Of a DNA stretch of 14,009 nucleotides, positions 7,343 to 14,009 are shown one piece after another. Source of the DNA: Bifidobacteriaceae bacterium (GTDB lineage: Bacteria; Actinomycetota; Actinomycetes; Actinomycetales; WQXJ01); contig JAITKC010000065.1 in assembly GCA_031278665.1 (NCBI GenBank), positions 1-14,009 on the forward strand, in the 5' to 3' direction. Position numbers and translations under genes: made by a program. Numbering within the stretch: position 1 is the stretch's first letter; each line of letters begins with the position of its first letter. The notes beneath the pieces were generated by a model. The model saw only the letters and a program-made list of their open reading frames with translations, was not told the origin of the DNA and made no database searches.

Positions 7343-7942
7343 GTGGCAGGCGGCAAACCTCGCGGCCCATACGCCAAGTCCGCGGCCCAGCGAGAAAACA
7401 TTCTGCGGGCGGCGCGGCGCGTCTTCGCCCGGCTCGGCTACAACGGATCGTCGATGCGCGGAATCGCCGAAGAGGCCGGAATGACTTTTCCCGGATTGCG
7501 ACACCACTTCGCCACCAAAGACGAGCTGCTGATAGCGGTCTTGGCCCAACGCGACCAAGAGCACAGCGCCCAACAAGCCGACGCGCACGGCCGCGACTGG
7601 CTGGAGGCCCTGGCCTCGCTACTCGAACAGGTTCTCGGCGAGCCGGCCATAACCGAGATCTTCACCACCGTGTCGGCCGAGGCCGTCAGACGCGACCATC
7701 CCGCCCACCAGTTCTTCGTCAACCGCTATGAGCGCATCCGCGGCGAGTTCGTCCAGGAGTTGACCTGTGCCAGCGCCGAGGGTTCGCCGGTCTCCGCCTC
7801 ACCCGAGCAGACGGCGATACTGGTGGCCGCGGTCATGGACGGCATCCAATTGCAATGGCTGCTGGACCAATCGGTCGACGCCAAGGGCGCCTTCGCCGAG
7901 TTCGTCCGCCTGCTCCGGACGGCCGGCCCGCGGCGGCCTTGA
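7343..7942 (+). CDS. TetR/AcrR-family transcriptional regulator
   Basis: This 199-residue one-component regulator has a classic TetR N-terminal DNA-binding domain: RENILRAARRVFARLGYNG, then the helix-turn-helix at about 37-56 (SSMRGIAEEAGMTFPGLRHHF), then the TKDELL helix that ends the domain. The remaining helices (about 65-195) form the ligand-binding and dimerisation domain, which is too divergent to name a ligand. The GTG start gives the usual spacing to helix 1. It has no strong ribosome site, but a -10-like box sits just before it. It is divergent from the hydrolase-importer operon, the usual arrangement for a local repressor, and also lies 109 bp before gabT on the same strand. It could therefore control the sugar unit, the GABA genes or both. 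I favour the sugar unit. Confidence 0.9.
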   Translation: MAGGKPRGPYAKSAAQRENILRAARRVFARLGYNGSSMRGIAEEAGMTFPGLRHHFATKDELLIAVLAQRDQEHSAQQADAHGRDWLEALASLLEQVLGEPAITEIFTTVSAEAVRRDHPAHQFFVNRYERIRGEFVQELTCASAEGSPVSASPEQTAILVAAVMDGIQLQWLLDQSVDAKGAFAEFVRLLRTAGPRRP

Positions 7943-7983
7943 ACGTCCCCGGCCGGCCGCCTTCGCCGCCGATCCGGGGGCCG

Positions 7984-7989
7984 TATGCT
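7984..7989 (+). promoter_or_regulatory. Weak candidate -10 box for gabT
   Basis: TATGCT in the 109-bp gap between tetR and gabT fits TANNNT and would start transcription about 55 bases before the gabT ATG. No convincing -35 lies at the right distance, so gabT may instead be read from the tetR promoter. Confidence 0.25.
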
Positions 7990-8051
7990 GATCCTGCGCC
8001 GTTCCGCGGCGGCGCTTGAGCCCTCGCCTGACCCAAAGAAGGAGTCCCGCT

Positions 8052-9413
8052 ATGTCCGCGATTGCCCAAACCCCGCTTGGCGGACCCGCTCTACCGCAGG
8101 TCAGGCGGCTCGTCACCGAGTTGCCCGGACCGAATTCGCGCCGCTTGGCCGAGCGCATGGGCGCCTCGGTGGCCCCCGCCCTGACCAACCCGACCGTGCC
8201 GGTCTTCGCCCAGGCCGGCGGCGGCGGGGTGGTGGTCGACGTGGACGGCAATTCGCTAATCGACTTCGGTTCTGGAATCGCCGTGACCACAGTCGGGATC
8301 AGCCGGCCCGAAGTCGTCGCGGCCGTCCAAAACCAGGTCGCCGCGCTGACCCACACCTGTTTCATGGTCACCCCGTATGAGTCATATGTGGCGCTGGCCG
8401 AAAGGCTGGGGGCGAAATACCCCCAAGCGGCGCCCGGCGACCCGATCCGAGCCGCTTTCTTCAACTCCGGCGCCGAGGCGGTCGAGAACGCGGTCAAAAT
8501 AGCCCGCGCCGCGACCGGCCGCGACGCGGTGGCGGTCCTCGACCACGCCTTCCACGGCCGCACCAATCTGACCATGGCGATGACCGCCAAAGCCAAACCA
8601 TACAAAACCGGATTCGGCCCCTTCGCGGGCGAGGTTTACCGCCTGCCCGGCTCCTATCCGTACCGCGACCGCCTCAGCGGCCGCCAGGCGGCCGAGCGCT
8701 TAATCGCCCTGGCGGAGTCCCAAATCGGCGCGGCCAATCTGGCGGCGGTGGTGGCGGAGCCGATCCAAGGCGAAGGCGGGTTCATTGTGCCGGCGCCCGG
8801 CTTCTGGCCGGCCGTCGCCGAATGGTGCCAGGCGAACGGCGTCGTCTTAGTGGCGGACGAAATCCAATCCGGAGTCGCCCGGACCGGCGACTTCTTCGCG
8901 ATCGAACACGAGGGCGTGGTCCCCGACCTGATCACAGTCGCCAAAGGACTGGCCGGCGGGATGCCTCTGAGCGGCGTGATCGGACGGGCCGAGGTTATCG
9001 ACAAAGTCGGCCCGGGCGGGATCGGCGGCACCTACGGCGGCAACCCGGCCGCCTGCGCCGCCGCCCTGGCGGTCCTCGACGCGATCGATCGCGACGACTT
9101 GCGGACCCGCGCCTGCCAGATCGGCGAGATCCTTCACGCCCGGCTCGGCGTCATGGCGGCGGCCGATCCCCGGGTCGGCGACATCCGCGGCCGCGGCGCC
9201 ATGGTGGCCGCGGAATTGGTCGACCCCCAAACCGGCCGACCGGACGGCGCTGTGGCCAAAGCGGTCGCGGCGCGCGGCATCGGACAGGGCGTCATAACCC
9301 TGACCTGCGGCACCCACGGCAACGTGATCCGGTTCCTGCCGCCGCTGTCGATCTCAGACGACCTGCTGCGCGAAGGCCTGGAGGTGATCGCGGACGCTTT
9401 GGCCGCCGTTTGA
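8052..9413 (+). CDS. gabT: 4-aminobutyrate (GABA) aminotransferase
   Basis: This 453-residue class III, PLP-dependent aminotransferase moves the amino group of GABA to 2-oxoglutarate, giving succinate semialdehyde and glutamate in the cytoplasm. Visible family motifs are FFNSGAEAVENAVKIAR (cofactor phosphate region), DHAFHGRTN, AEPIQGEGGFI, the PLP-nitrogen Asp269 in VADEIQSGVARTG, and the Schiff-base Lys298 in ITVAKGLAGGMPLSGV. GGTYGGNP and the C-terminal RFLPPLSI complete the pattern. The ATG at 8052 follows AAGGAG at 7 bases, so an upstream in-frame start at 8016 is rejected. It is followed by patD and an APC permease on the same strand. This context, and gabD in the window, supports GABA over other omega-amino substrates, although family members can be broad. 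Confidence 0.93.
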   Translation: MSAIAQTPLGGPALPQVRRLVTELPGPNSRRLAERMGASVAPALTNPTVPVFAQAGGGGVVVDVDGNSLIDFGSGIAVTTVGISRPEVVAAVQNQVAALTHTCFMVTPYESYVALAERLGAKYPQAAPGDPIRAAFFNSGAEAVENAVKIARAATGRDAVAVLDHAFHGRTNLTMAMTAKAKPYKTGFGPFAGEVYRLPGSYPYRDRLSGRQAAERLIALAESQIGAANLAAVVAEPIQGEGGFIVPAPGFWPAVAEWCQANGVVLVADEIQSGVARTGDFFAIEHEGVVPDLITVAKGLAGGMPLSGVIGRAEVIDKVGPGGIGGTYGGNPAACAAALAVLDAIDRDDLRTRACQIGEILHARLGVMAAADPRVGDIRGRGAMVAAELVDPQTGRPDGAVAKAVAARGIGQGVITLTCGTHGNVIRFLPPLSISDDLLREGLEVIADALAAV

Positions 9414-9421
9414 GCCGCCGC

Positions 9422-9441
9422 CGGGCGGTTCCGGCCGCCCG
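9422..9441 (+). terminator. Hairpin after gabT, possible weak terminator
   Basis: CGGGCGG and CCGCCCG form a perfect 7-bp stem around a 6-base loop, starting 9 bases after the gabT stop. No T-tract follows, so it may only slow or partly end transcription, or protect the gabT 3' end. Confidence 0.45.
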
Positions 9442-9467
9442 CCCCGCCGGGCGCGCCGAAAAAGAGC

Positions 9468-9495
9468 TTGCGACAGCCGCCGATGCCGTTAGCAT
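9468..9495 (+). promoter_or_regulatory. Putative patD promoter
   Basis: TTGCGA (9468-9473) and TAGCAT (9490-9495) are 16 bp apart, each matching 4 of 6 consensus bases. Transcription would start near 9502, giving a leader of about 70 bases before patD. With the hairpin after gabT this suggests that patD and the permease can be expressed separately from gabT. Confidence 0.5.
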
Positions 9496-9499
9496 TGGC
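9479..9499. promoter_or_regulatory. Operator-like inverted repeat over the patD -10 box
   Basis: GCCGATGC and GCATTGGC, separated by CGTTA, are complementary at 7 of 8 positions. This 21-bp palindrome covers the predicted -10 box, an ideal place for a dimeric repressor. I found no clear second copy in the window, so the cognate regulator is unknown. Confidence 0.5.
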
Positions 9500-9573
9500 T
9501 TGTTTGGGCGGGTTGCCGCGCCGTCGGCCACCGCCGCCTCGCCAACGCCGGCGCCAACTGAGAGGAACCGCGT

Positions 9574-11004
9574 ATGAAACCGCTGCCTGTCCTGCAAAAC
9601 TTCGTCAACGGCCAGTTGGTCGCGCCACGCGGCTTGGCGACCGCCGAAGTCGTCAACCCGGCCAATGAGGAGCCGGTCGCGTTGACGCCGTTGTCCGGTC
9701 CCGAAGACGTGGACGATGCCGTCCAGGCGGCCGCCGCCGCTTTCCAAACTTGGCGGCGCACAACGCCCGCGCGACGCCAGGCGCTGATGAACAAACTGGC
9801 CGACGCCATCGAGGCCCGAGCCGAGGACCTGGTCGAAGCCCAGCATCGCAACACCGGCCAGCCGCGGCCGGTCATCCGCGACGACGAGATCGGCGTGGCC
9901 GTGGACCATCTGCGGTTCTTCGCCGGCGCGGCGCGGGTGTTGGAGGGGATCGGCGCCGGGGAGTACGCCGAAGGGCTGACCTCGTACGCGCGGCGCGAGC
10001 CGCTCGGTGTCGTGGCGCAGATCACGCCCTGGAATTACCCGGTTTTCATGGCGATCTGGAAGATCGCCCCGGCGCTGGCCGCGGGCGACACGATTGTGCT
10101 CAAACCGGCGCCTTCGACGCCGGAGTCAACTGTGTTGCTGGCCGAAATCGCCGGCCAGATTCTGCCGCCGGGGGTTTTCAACGTGGTGCTGGGCGGCAAT
10201 GAGACGGGCGCCGCCCTGGTGGCCCATCCGGTCCCGGCGCTGGTCTCGCTGACCGGCTCGACCCGCGCCGGACGCGAAGTCGCCAAGACGGCATCGTCCA
10301 CGCTCAAACGCTGCCACCTCGAACTCGGCGGCAAAGCGCCGGCCGTCGTGTTCGCCGACGCCGACCTCGACGCCGCCGCCGAGACAATCGCCGTGGCCGG
10401 GCTGTTCAACGCCGGCCAAGATTGCACCGCCGCCTGCCGGGTGCTGGTCGAAGACGCCGTCGCGGCCGAGTTCACGGCCAAACTGGTGGCCCAGGCCGCC
10501 GCCGCCAAGACCGGCGACGCCGAAGACGACGAGGCCCTCTACGGCCCCCTCAACAACGCCGTCCATTTCGCCAAAGTGCTGGGGTTCCTGCGCGACCTGC
10601 CGCCCCACGCCAAGATCGAGACCGGCGGGCGCCGCCTGGGCGACCGCGGCTTCTTCGTCGAGCCGACCGTCGTCAGCGGCGTCCGCCAAGACGACCCAAT
10701 TGTTCAGCAGGAGGTCTTCGGGCCGATCATCACCGTTCAGACGTTCAGCGGCGCGGACCAAGCCGTGGCGCTGGCCAACGACGTCGAATACGGCCTGGCC
10801 TCCTCGGTGTGGACCGGTTCGCACGCCACGGCCGCGCGGCTGAGCCGCGAACTGGATTTCGGCACTGTTTGGATCAACACCCATATCCCGCTGGTGGCCG
10901 AGTTCCCCCACGGCGGCTTCAAGTCGTCCGGTTACGGCAAAGACCTCAGCCATTACGCCCTTGAGGAATACACCCGCGTCAAGCACGTCATGTCGGCGGA
11001 CTAG
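9574..11004 (+). CDS. patD: 4-aminobutanal (gamma-aminobutyraldehyde) dehydrogenase
   Basis: This 476-residue NAD-dependent aldehyde dehydrogenase should oxidise 4-aminobutanal, formed from putrescine, to GABA, which gabT then uses. Motifs are TPWNYP (Asn154), Lys177 in VLKPAP, LTGSTRAG at 226-233, Glu250 in HLELGG, and catalytic Cys284 in LFNAGQDCTAACRV. The last is characteristic of the PatD/YdcW subfamily, as is the C-terminal FPHGGFKSSGYGKDLSHYALEEYT. The length is typical. The ATG follows GAGAGG at about 8 bases. The gene has its own candidate promoter and operator and is 60 bp upstream of the permease. Related aldehyde dehydrogenases act on betaine aldehyde or other amino-aldehydes, but the neighbouring gabT favours 4-aminobutanal. 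No putrescine aminotransferase or oxidase is visible here. Confidence 0.88.
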   Translation: MKPLPVLQNFVNGQLVAPRGLATAEVVNPANEEPVALTPLSGPEDVDDAVQAAAAAFQTWRRTTPARRQALMNKLADAIEARAEDLVEAQHRNTGQPRPVIRDDEIGVAVDHLRFFAGAARVLEGIGAGEYAEGLTSYARREPLGVVAQITPWNYPVFMAIWKIAPALAAGDTIVLKPAPSTPESTVLLAEIAGQILPPGVFNVVLGGNETGAALVAHPVPALVSLTGSTRAGREVAKTASSTLKRCHLELGGKAPAVVFADADLDAAAETIAVAGLFNAGQDCTAACRVLVEDAVAAEFTAKLVAQAAAAKTGDAEDDEALYGPLNNAVHFAKVLGFLRDLPPHAKIETGGRRLGDRGFFVEPTVVSGVRQDDPIVQQEVFGPIITVQTFSGADQAVALANDVEYGLASSVWTGSHATAARLSRELDFGTVWINTHIPLVAEFPHGGFKSSGYGKDLSHYALEEYTRVKHVMSAD

Positions 11005-11064
11005 CGCGACCCGGAAACGGGCGCCGACAAATCCCTCGGCAGACAAGGACATAAAGGAGCGACT

Positions 11065-12705
11065 ATGAGCGCCAAAAACAAGGACCGCCAGCTTTCGCAG
11101 AAGGGCTTGGCCAAAGGCTCGATCGGACTGATCGGCGCCATCGCCATCGGCATCTCCTGTATCGCCCCCGACTACACTATGACCGCCACCCTGGGCGGGG
11201 CGGCCGGCGAAGTCAAACAATTCGTGCCGTCGATTGTCTGGCTGGGCCTGGTGCCAATGCTGTTCGTGGCGCTGGGATACCGCGAGCTCAATCGCGCCAT
11301 CCCCGATTCCGGCACCTCTTTCACCTGGGGCGCGCGGGCGATCGGGCCGCGGTTCGGCTGGATGACCGGCTGGGGGCTGATCGCCTCGACGATCGTGGTG
11401 CTGGCGTCATTGGCGCAGATCGCGGCCGTTTTCCTATTTGAGACCATCGACTGGGTGATCCGGCTGCTCGGCCCCAAAGACTGGTACGTGCTGACCGATC
11501 TGAATTCAAATCAGGTCTGGTTCAACGTCTTGGCGGTGGTCGCGTTGATCGTCGGGGCGACTTGGTTCTGCTATCACGACATCCAATTGACGGCGCGCTT
11601 CCAGTACGTCATGGTCGCCTTCCAGTTGGTCGCCGTGTTCATCTTCGGCGTCATCGCGGTGGTCAAACACAATAACGGTTCCGGCCCGGAATACGGCATG
11701 GACTTCTCCTGGGAGTGGTTCAACCCGATCGCCTTGATCACCCACCCCGGCCTGGACGTGTCGGCGCTGATCTCCGGGTTGACAGTGGCGGTGTTCATCT
11801 ACTGGGGCTGGGACGTGGTGCTGACCATCACCGAGGAAACCAAGGACCCCCAGAAAACCCCCGGCCGGGCGGCCGCCTGGACGATCGTCTTGATCACCAT
11901 TTACTACTTGTTCGTCGCCACCTCGGCGATCATGTTCGCCGGCGTCGGAACCGAGGAGTTGGGGCTGACCGGCGAACAGATCACCGACGGCGAGAACGTC
12001 TTCGCCGTGCTGGCGGTGCCGGTGATGGGTCAGAGCCTGGCCATTTTGGTGTTCCTGGCGATCCTGTCCTCGTCGCTGGCCTCGCTTGAGTCGACTTTCG
12101 TCTCGCCCGCCCGGACCATGCTGGCGATGGGGCACTACGGCGGGCTGGGCCGCCGCTTCGCCCGGACCTCGCGTTTCGCCACCCCCGGAACGGCGACGGT
12201 GGTGGCCGGCTCGGTCGCCGCCGGTTACTACGCCATCATGCGTCCAATCAGCGACAACGTTCTGACCGACACTATGTACACAACGGCCATTTTCATTTGC
12301 TTCTATTACGGGCTGACCTCGTTCGCGGCAGTCTGGTATTTCCGCCGGCAATGGTTCTTGTCGTTCCGCAACTTCTGGTTCCAGTTATTCTTCCCGCTGG
12401 TCGGCGGGCTGTTCTTGGCCTTCATGTTTGTCCACGAAGTGATCGCCTCGATGAGCCCGACCTACGGCACGGGCTCGAATATCAAGGGCGTCGGCCTAGT
12501 CTTCATCTTGTCGGTGGCGATCCTGGCGGTCGGCGTCGGCTTGTTGATCTACAACAACGTCCGCCGGCCGGACTTCTTCCGCCCGGCGACCACTTCGATT
12601 CCGGTCGGCGCGGCCGAGGGCAACGACCTCGATCCCCATTTCCACGCCCTGACCGATGCCGAATTGGATCGCGCCGGCGCCGGAGAGGATTTCGCGCCCA
12701 GGTGA
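11065..12705 (+). CDS. APC-family amino acid/amine permease (likely GABA or putrescine)
   Basis: This 546-residue integral membrane protein belongs to the amino acid-polyamine-organocation superfamily of secondary transporters. About 12 hydrophobic segments are visible. The first contains the broken-helix signature IGLIGAIAIGISCIAPDYT followed by the TLGG region. FTWGARAIGPRFGWMTGWG in the TM2-TM3 loop and TEETKDPQKTPGRAA between segments are also family marks. The C-terminal tail (about 505-546) is hydrophilic and acidic. The start has AAAGGAG 5 bases upstream. Its place after gabT and patD suggests import of GABA, putrescine or a related amine, but substrate cannot be read from sequence. 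It is 19 bp before the kinase gene, so both may share a transcript. Confidence 0.88.
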   Translation: MSAKNKDRQLSQKGLAKGSIGLIGAIAIGISCIAPDYTMTATLGGAAGEVKQFVPSIVWLGLVPMLFVALGYRELNRAIPDSGTSFTWGARAIGPRFGWMTGWGLIASTIVVLASLAQIAAVFLFETIDWVIRLLGPKDWYVLTDLNSNQVWFNVLAVVALIVGATWFCYHDIQLTARFQYVMVAFQLVAVFIFGVIAVVKHNNGSGPEYGMDFSWEWFNPIALITHPGLDVSALISGLTVAVFIYWGWDVVLTITEETKDPQKTPGRAAAWTIVLITIYYLFVATSAIMFAGVGTEELGLTGEQITDGENVFAVLAVPVMGQSLAILVFLAILSSSLASLESTFVSPARTMLAMGHYGGLGRRFARTSRFATPGTATVVAGSVAAGYYAIMRPISDNVLTDTMYTTAIFICFYYGLTSFAAVWYFRRQWFLSFRNFWFQLFFPLVGGLFLAFMFVHEVIASMSPTYGTGSNIKGVGLVFILSVAILAVGVGLLIYNNVRRPDFFRPATTSIPVGAAEGNDLDPHFHALTDAELDRAGAGEDFAPR

Positions 12706-12724
12706 TTTGCCAAGGACCCGCCGG

Positions 12725-13870
12725 GTGACCCCCAACCCGCGGCCGGGGATTCGCGAGGACCCGCCCTTAGACCAGCCGCCATTTGTCGGCGTCCTGATTC
12801 AGGCGGCGCTGAGCGGCGAGGCCGCGCCTGGGCCGCGTTGGCTGCGCTTCCCGCCCAGGGGTCGGTGGCCCAGGCTGCGGGCGGTCGCCTGGCTGTTGGC
12901 CTTGGGCGGGCTGCTGGTGGCTGTCAGCGCCGAACTGTCCGCCTTCTCGCATGGCTTGGGCCAGCCCTGGGCCTGCGCGGCGGTCGCCGGCCTGACCGTC
13001 TGCCCGCTGTTGTTCTTGGGCCGCGCGCCATTGGTGACCTGGCGTTTGATGACTCTGGGCTTGGCCGGCGCGGCCCTGGTGGCCGGCCCGCCCGGCTCTT
13101 GGCCGTGGTCCGCCACCGGGCTGGCGCTCTACGGGGTGGTCTTGGTGATTGTCGCCGAGCGGGCGCAGCCGTCGCTGGTCATGGGCGTGTGGCTGTGGGC
13201 GGTGCTGGCGGTTTGGCTGTCCGCCCGGGGCGTGTCGCAGTGGCTGGTGGCGGCGTTGGCCGCCGGCCTGGGCGGCTTGGCGTTACTCGGCAACGTTCAG
13301 CGCGGGCGGGACGAGGCCCGCCAGCGCCTGGCCCAAACCAGCGCCGAACGGGACGCCGAATCGGCCCAGAAGGCGGTGCTGGCCGAACGCGCCCGGATCG
13401 CCCGCGAGTTACATGACGTTGTCGCCCACCACATGTCGTTGATCGCGATCCAGGCCGAGGCGGCGGCGGTGCGCGAGCCAAACCTGCCCCCCGGCGCCCT
13501 CGCCTCGCTCGGCTTGATCCGCGACACCGCCCGCGAGGCGCTGGCCGAAACCCGCGGAATCGTCGGCCTGCTGCGCGGCGGCGAGGCGGCGCCCGAACGC
13601 GAGCCCGCGCCCGGCATCGGGCAAATCGAGACCCTTGCGGCCGGGGCCCGCACCTCCGGCATGGACGTCGCCCTGACGATGTCCGGGTTGACCGGCCGCC
13701 TGCCGGCCGCGACCGAGTTGACCGCCTACCGGATTGTCCAGGAGGCGCTGGCCAACGCCGCCCGCCACGCGCCGGGCGCGCCGGTGCTGGTCGCCCTGAC
13801 CCAAACCGCCGACCGTTTGACGGTCGAGGTCGTCAACGGGCCGCCGGAGCGGACGAAGGCCGGCCCATGA
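12725..13870 (+). CDS. NarL/DesK-type sensor histidine kinase with shortened ATPase domain
   Basis: This 381-residue protein has a hydrophobic N-terminal half (about 50-190) with several membrane segments, a short coiled linker (about 190-225), a HisKA_3 dimerisation domain with phospho-acceptor His230 in ARIARELHDVVAHHMS, and the start of an ATP-binding domain with the N-box Asn344 in YRIVQEALANAARHA. It would autophosphorylate on sensing a signal and pass phosphate to a LuxR-type response regulator, not seen here. The protein ends in VEVVNGPPERTKAGP, before the GxGLxGMRER (G2) segment and final strands that normally follow, roughly 40-50 residues short. Neither of the other frames supplies them, so a simple frameshift does not explain it. 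The GTG at 12725 follows AAGGA at 8 bases; an upstream in-frame start at 12656 would overlap the permease gene. It may be inactive or complemented in trans. Confidence 0.8.
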   Translation: MTPNPRPGIREDPPLDQPPFVGVLIQAALSGEAAPGPRWLRFPPRGRWPRLRAVAWLLALGGLLVAVSAELSAFSHGLGQPWACAAVAGLTVCPLLFLGRAPLVTWRLMTLGLAGAALVAGPPGSWPWSATGLALYGVVLVIVAERAQPSLVMGVWLWAVLAVWLSARGVSQWLVAALAAGLGGLALLGNVQRGRDEARQRLAQTSAERDAESAQKAVLAERARIARELHDVVAHHMSLIAIQAEAAAVREPNLPPGALASLGLIRDTAREALAETRGIVGLLRGGEAAPEREPAPGIGQIETLAAGARTSGMDVALTMSGLTGRLPAATELTAYRIVQEALANAARHAPGAPVLVALTQTADRLTVEVVNGPPERTKAGP

Positions 13871-14009
13871 GGATCTGCGGCGCGCTTCGCAAATGGGGGC
13901 GGCGTTGGGTTTTCACCGCCGCGCAACTTGGCCTGTCGGCGCTGGCCTGGGCCTACATAATGGTCTTCGCGGCTTCGATGCTGCTGATGGTGCTGATAGT
14001 CGGCTTGTT
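13867..14009 (+). CDS. Start of a membrane protein, possibly a partner sensor protein (cut by window end)
   Basis: The ATG at 13867 overlaps the kinase stop in an ATGA arrangement and has GAAGG 7 bases upstream, so translation is probably coupled. The 47 complete codons start MRICGALRKWGRRWVF and become a strongly hydrophobic segment (LSALAWAYIMVF, then SMLLMVLIVGL) with no stop before the edge. Basic residues precede the membrane segment, as in an inner-membrane N-terminus. It may be a second sensor kinase or a membrane partner of the truncated kinase, but too little is visible to assign a family. Confidence 0.6.
   Translation, partial: MRICGALRKWGRRWVFTAAQLGLSALAWAYIMVFAASMLLMVLIVGL

Noticed and set aside
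7947..7979. Terminator after tetR formed by CCCCGG and CCGGGG
   Set aside because: The loop is over 20 bases and no T-run follows.
13840..13930. Frameshift explaining the short histidine kinase
   Set aside because: Reading the other frames past the stop gives no GxGLxGMRER or closing strands, and a well-placed new start with its own ribosome site is present.

Overview
The window is high-GC DNA typical of an actinomycete (Actinomycetota). The protein families support this: an actinobacterial-type class II fructose-bisphosphate aldolase, a sugar ABC importer encoded without its own ATPase, a TetR regulator with an apparently leaderless message, and a NarL/DesK-type histidine kinase. Shine-Dalgarno sites are clear in front of most genes. 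I cannot name the genus. There are no tRNA or rRNA genes, CRISPR arrays, phage genes or insertion sequences.

Left half, minus strand, read right to left from about 7230: a cytoplasmic GH5-type glycoside hydrolase, a substrate-binding lipoprotein, two CUT1 sugar permeases, a succinate-semialdehyde dehydrogenase (gabD), a GC-rich minisatellite, and the 5' part of fructose-bisphosphate aldolase (cut by the window start). The hydrolase and importer form a small saccharide uptake unit. The lipoprotein captures a saccharide, the permeases import it, and the hydrolase, which has no signal peptide, would cleave it inside the cell. The ATPase must be encoded elsewhere. A TetR-family regulator is divergent from this unit across a short control region.

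Right half, plus strand: tetR, then gabT (GABA transaminase), patD (4-aminobutanal dehydrogenase) and an APC amino acid/amine permease. With gabD on the other side of the sugar unit, the window encodes 4-aminobutanal to GABA to succinate semialdehyde to succinate, plus a likely importer for GABA or putrescine. Behind the permease lie a histidine kinase whose ATP-binding domain stops short of its G2 box, and the start of an overlapping membrane-protein gene that runs off the window.

Most of the content is recognisable metabolism. The points most worth a second look are the truncated kinase and its 4-bp-overlapping partner, a near-perfect operator-like palindrome over the patD promoter, a perfect hairpin between the hydrolase and lipoprotein genes, a tandem duplication containing the gabD stop codon, and the gabD/gabT/patD set split around a sugar importer. 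I did not see a clearly new kind of system.
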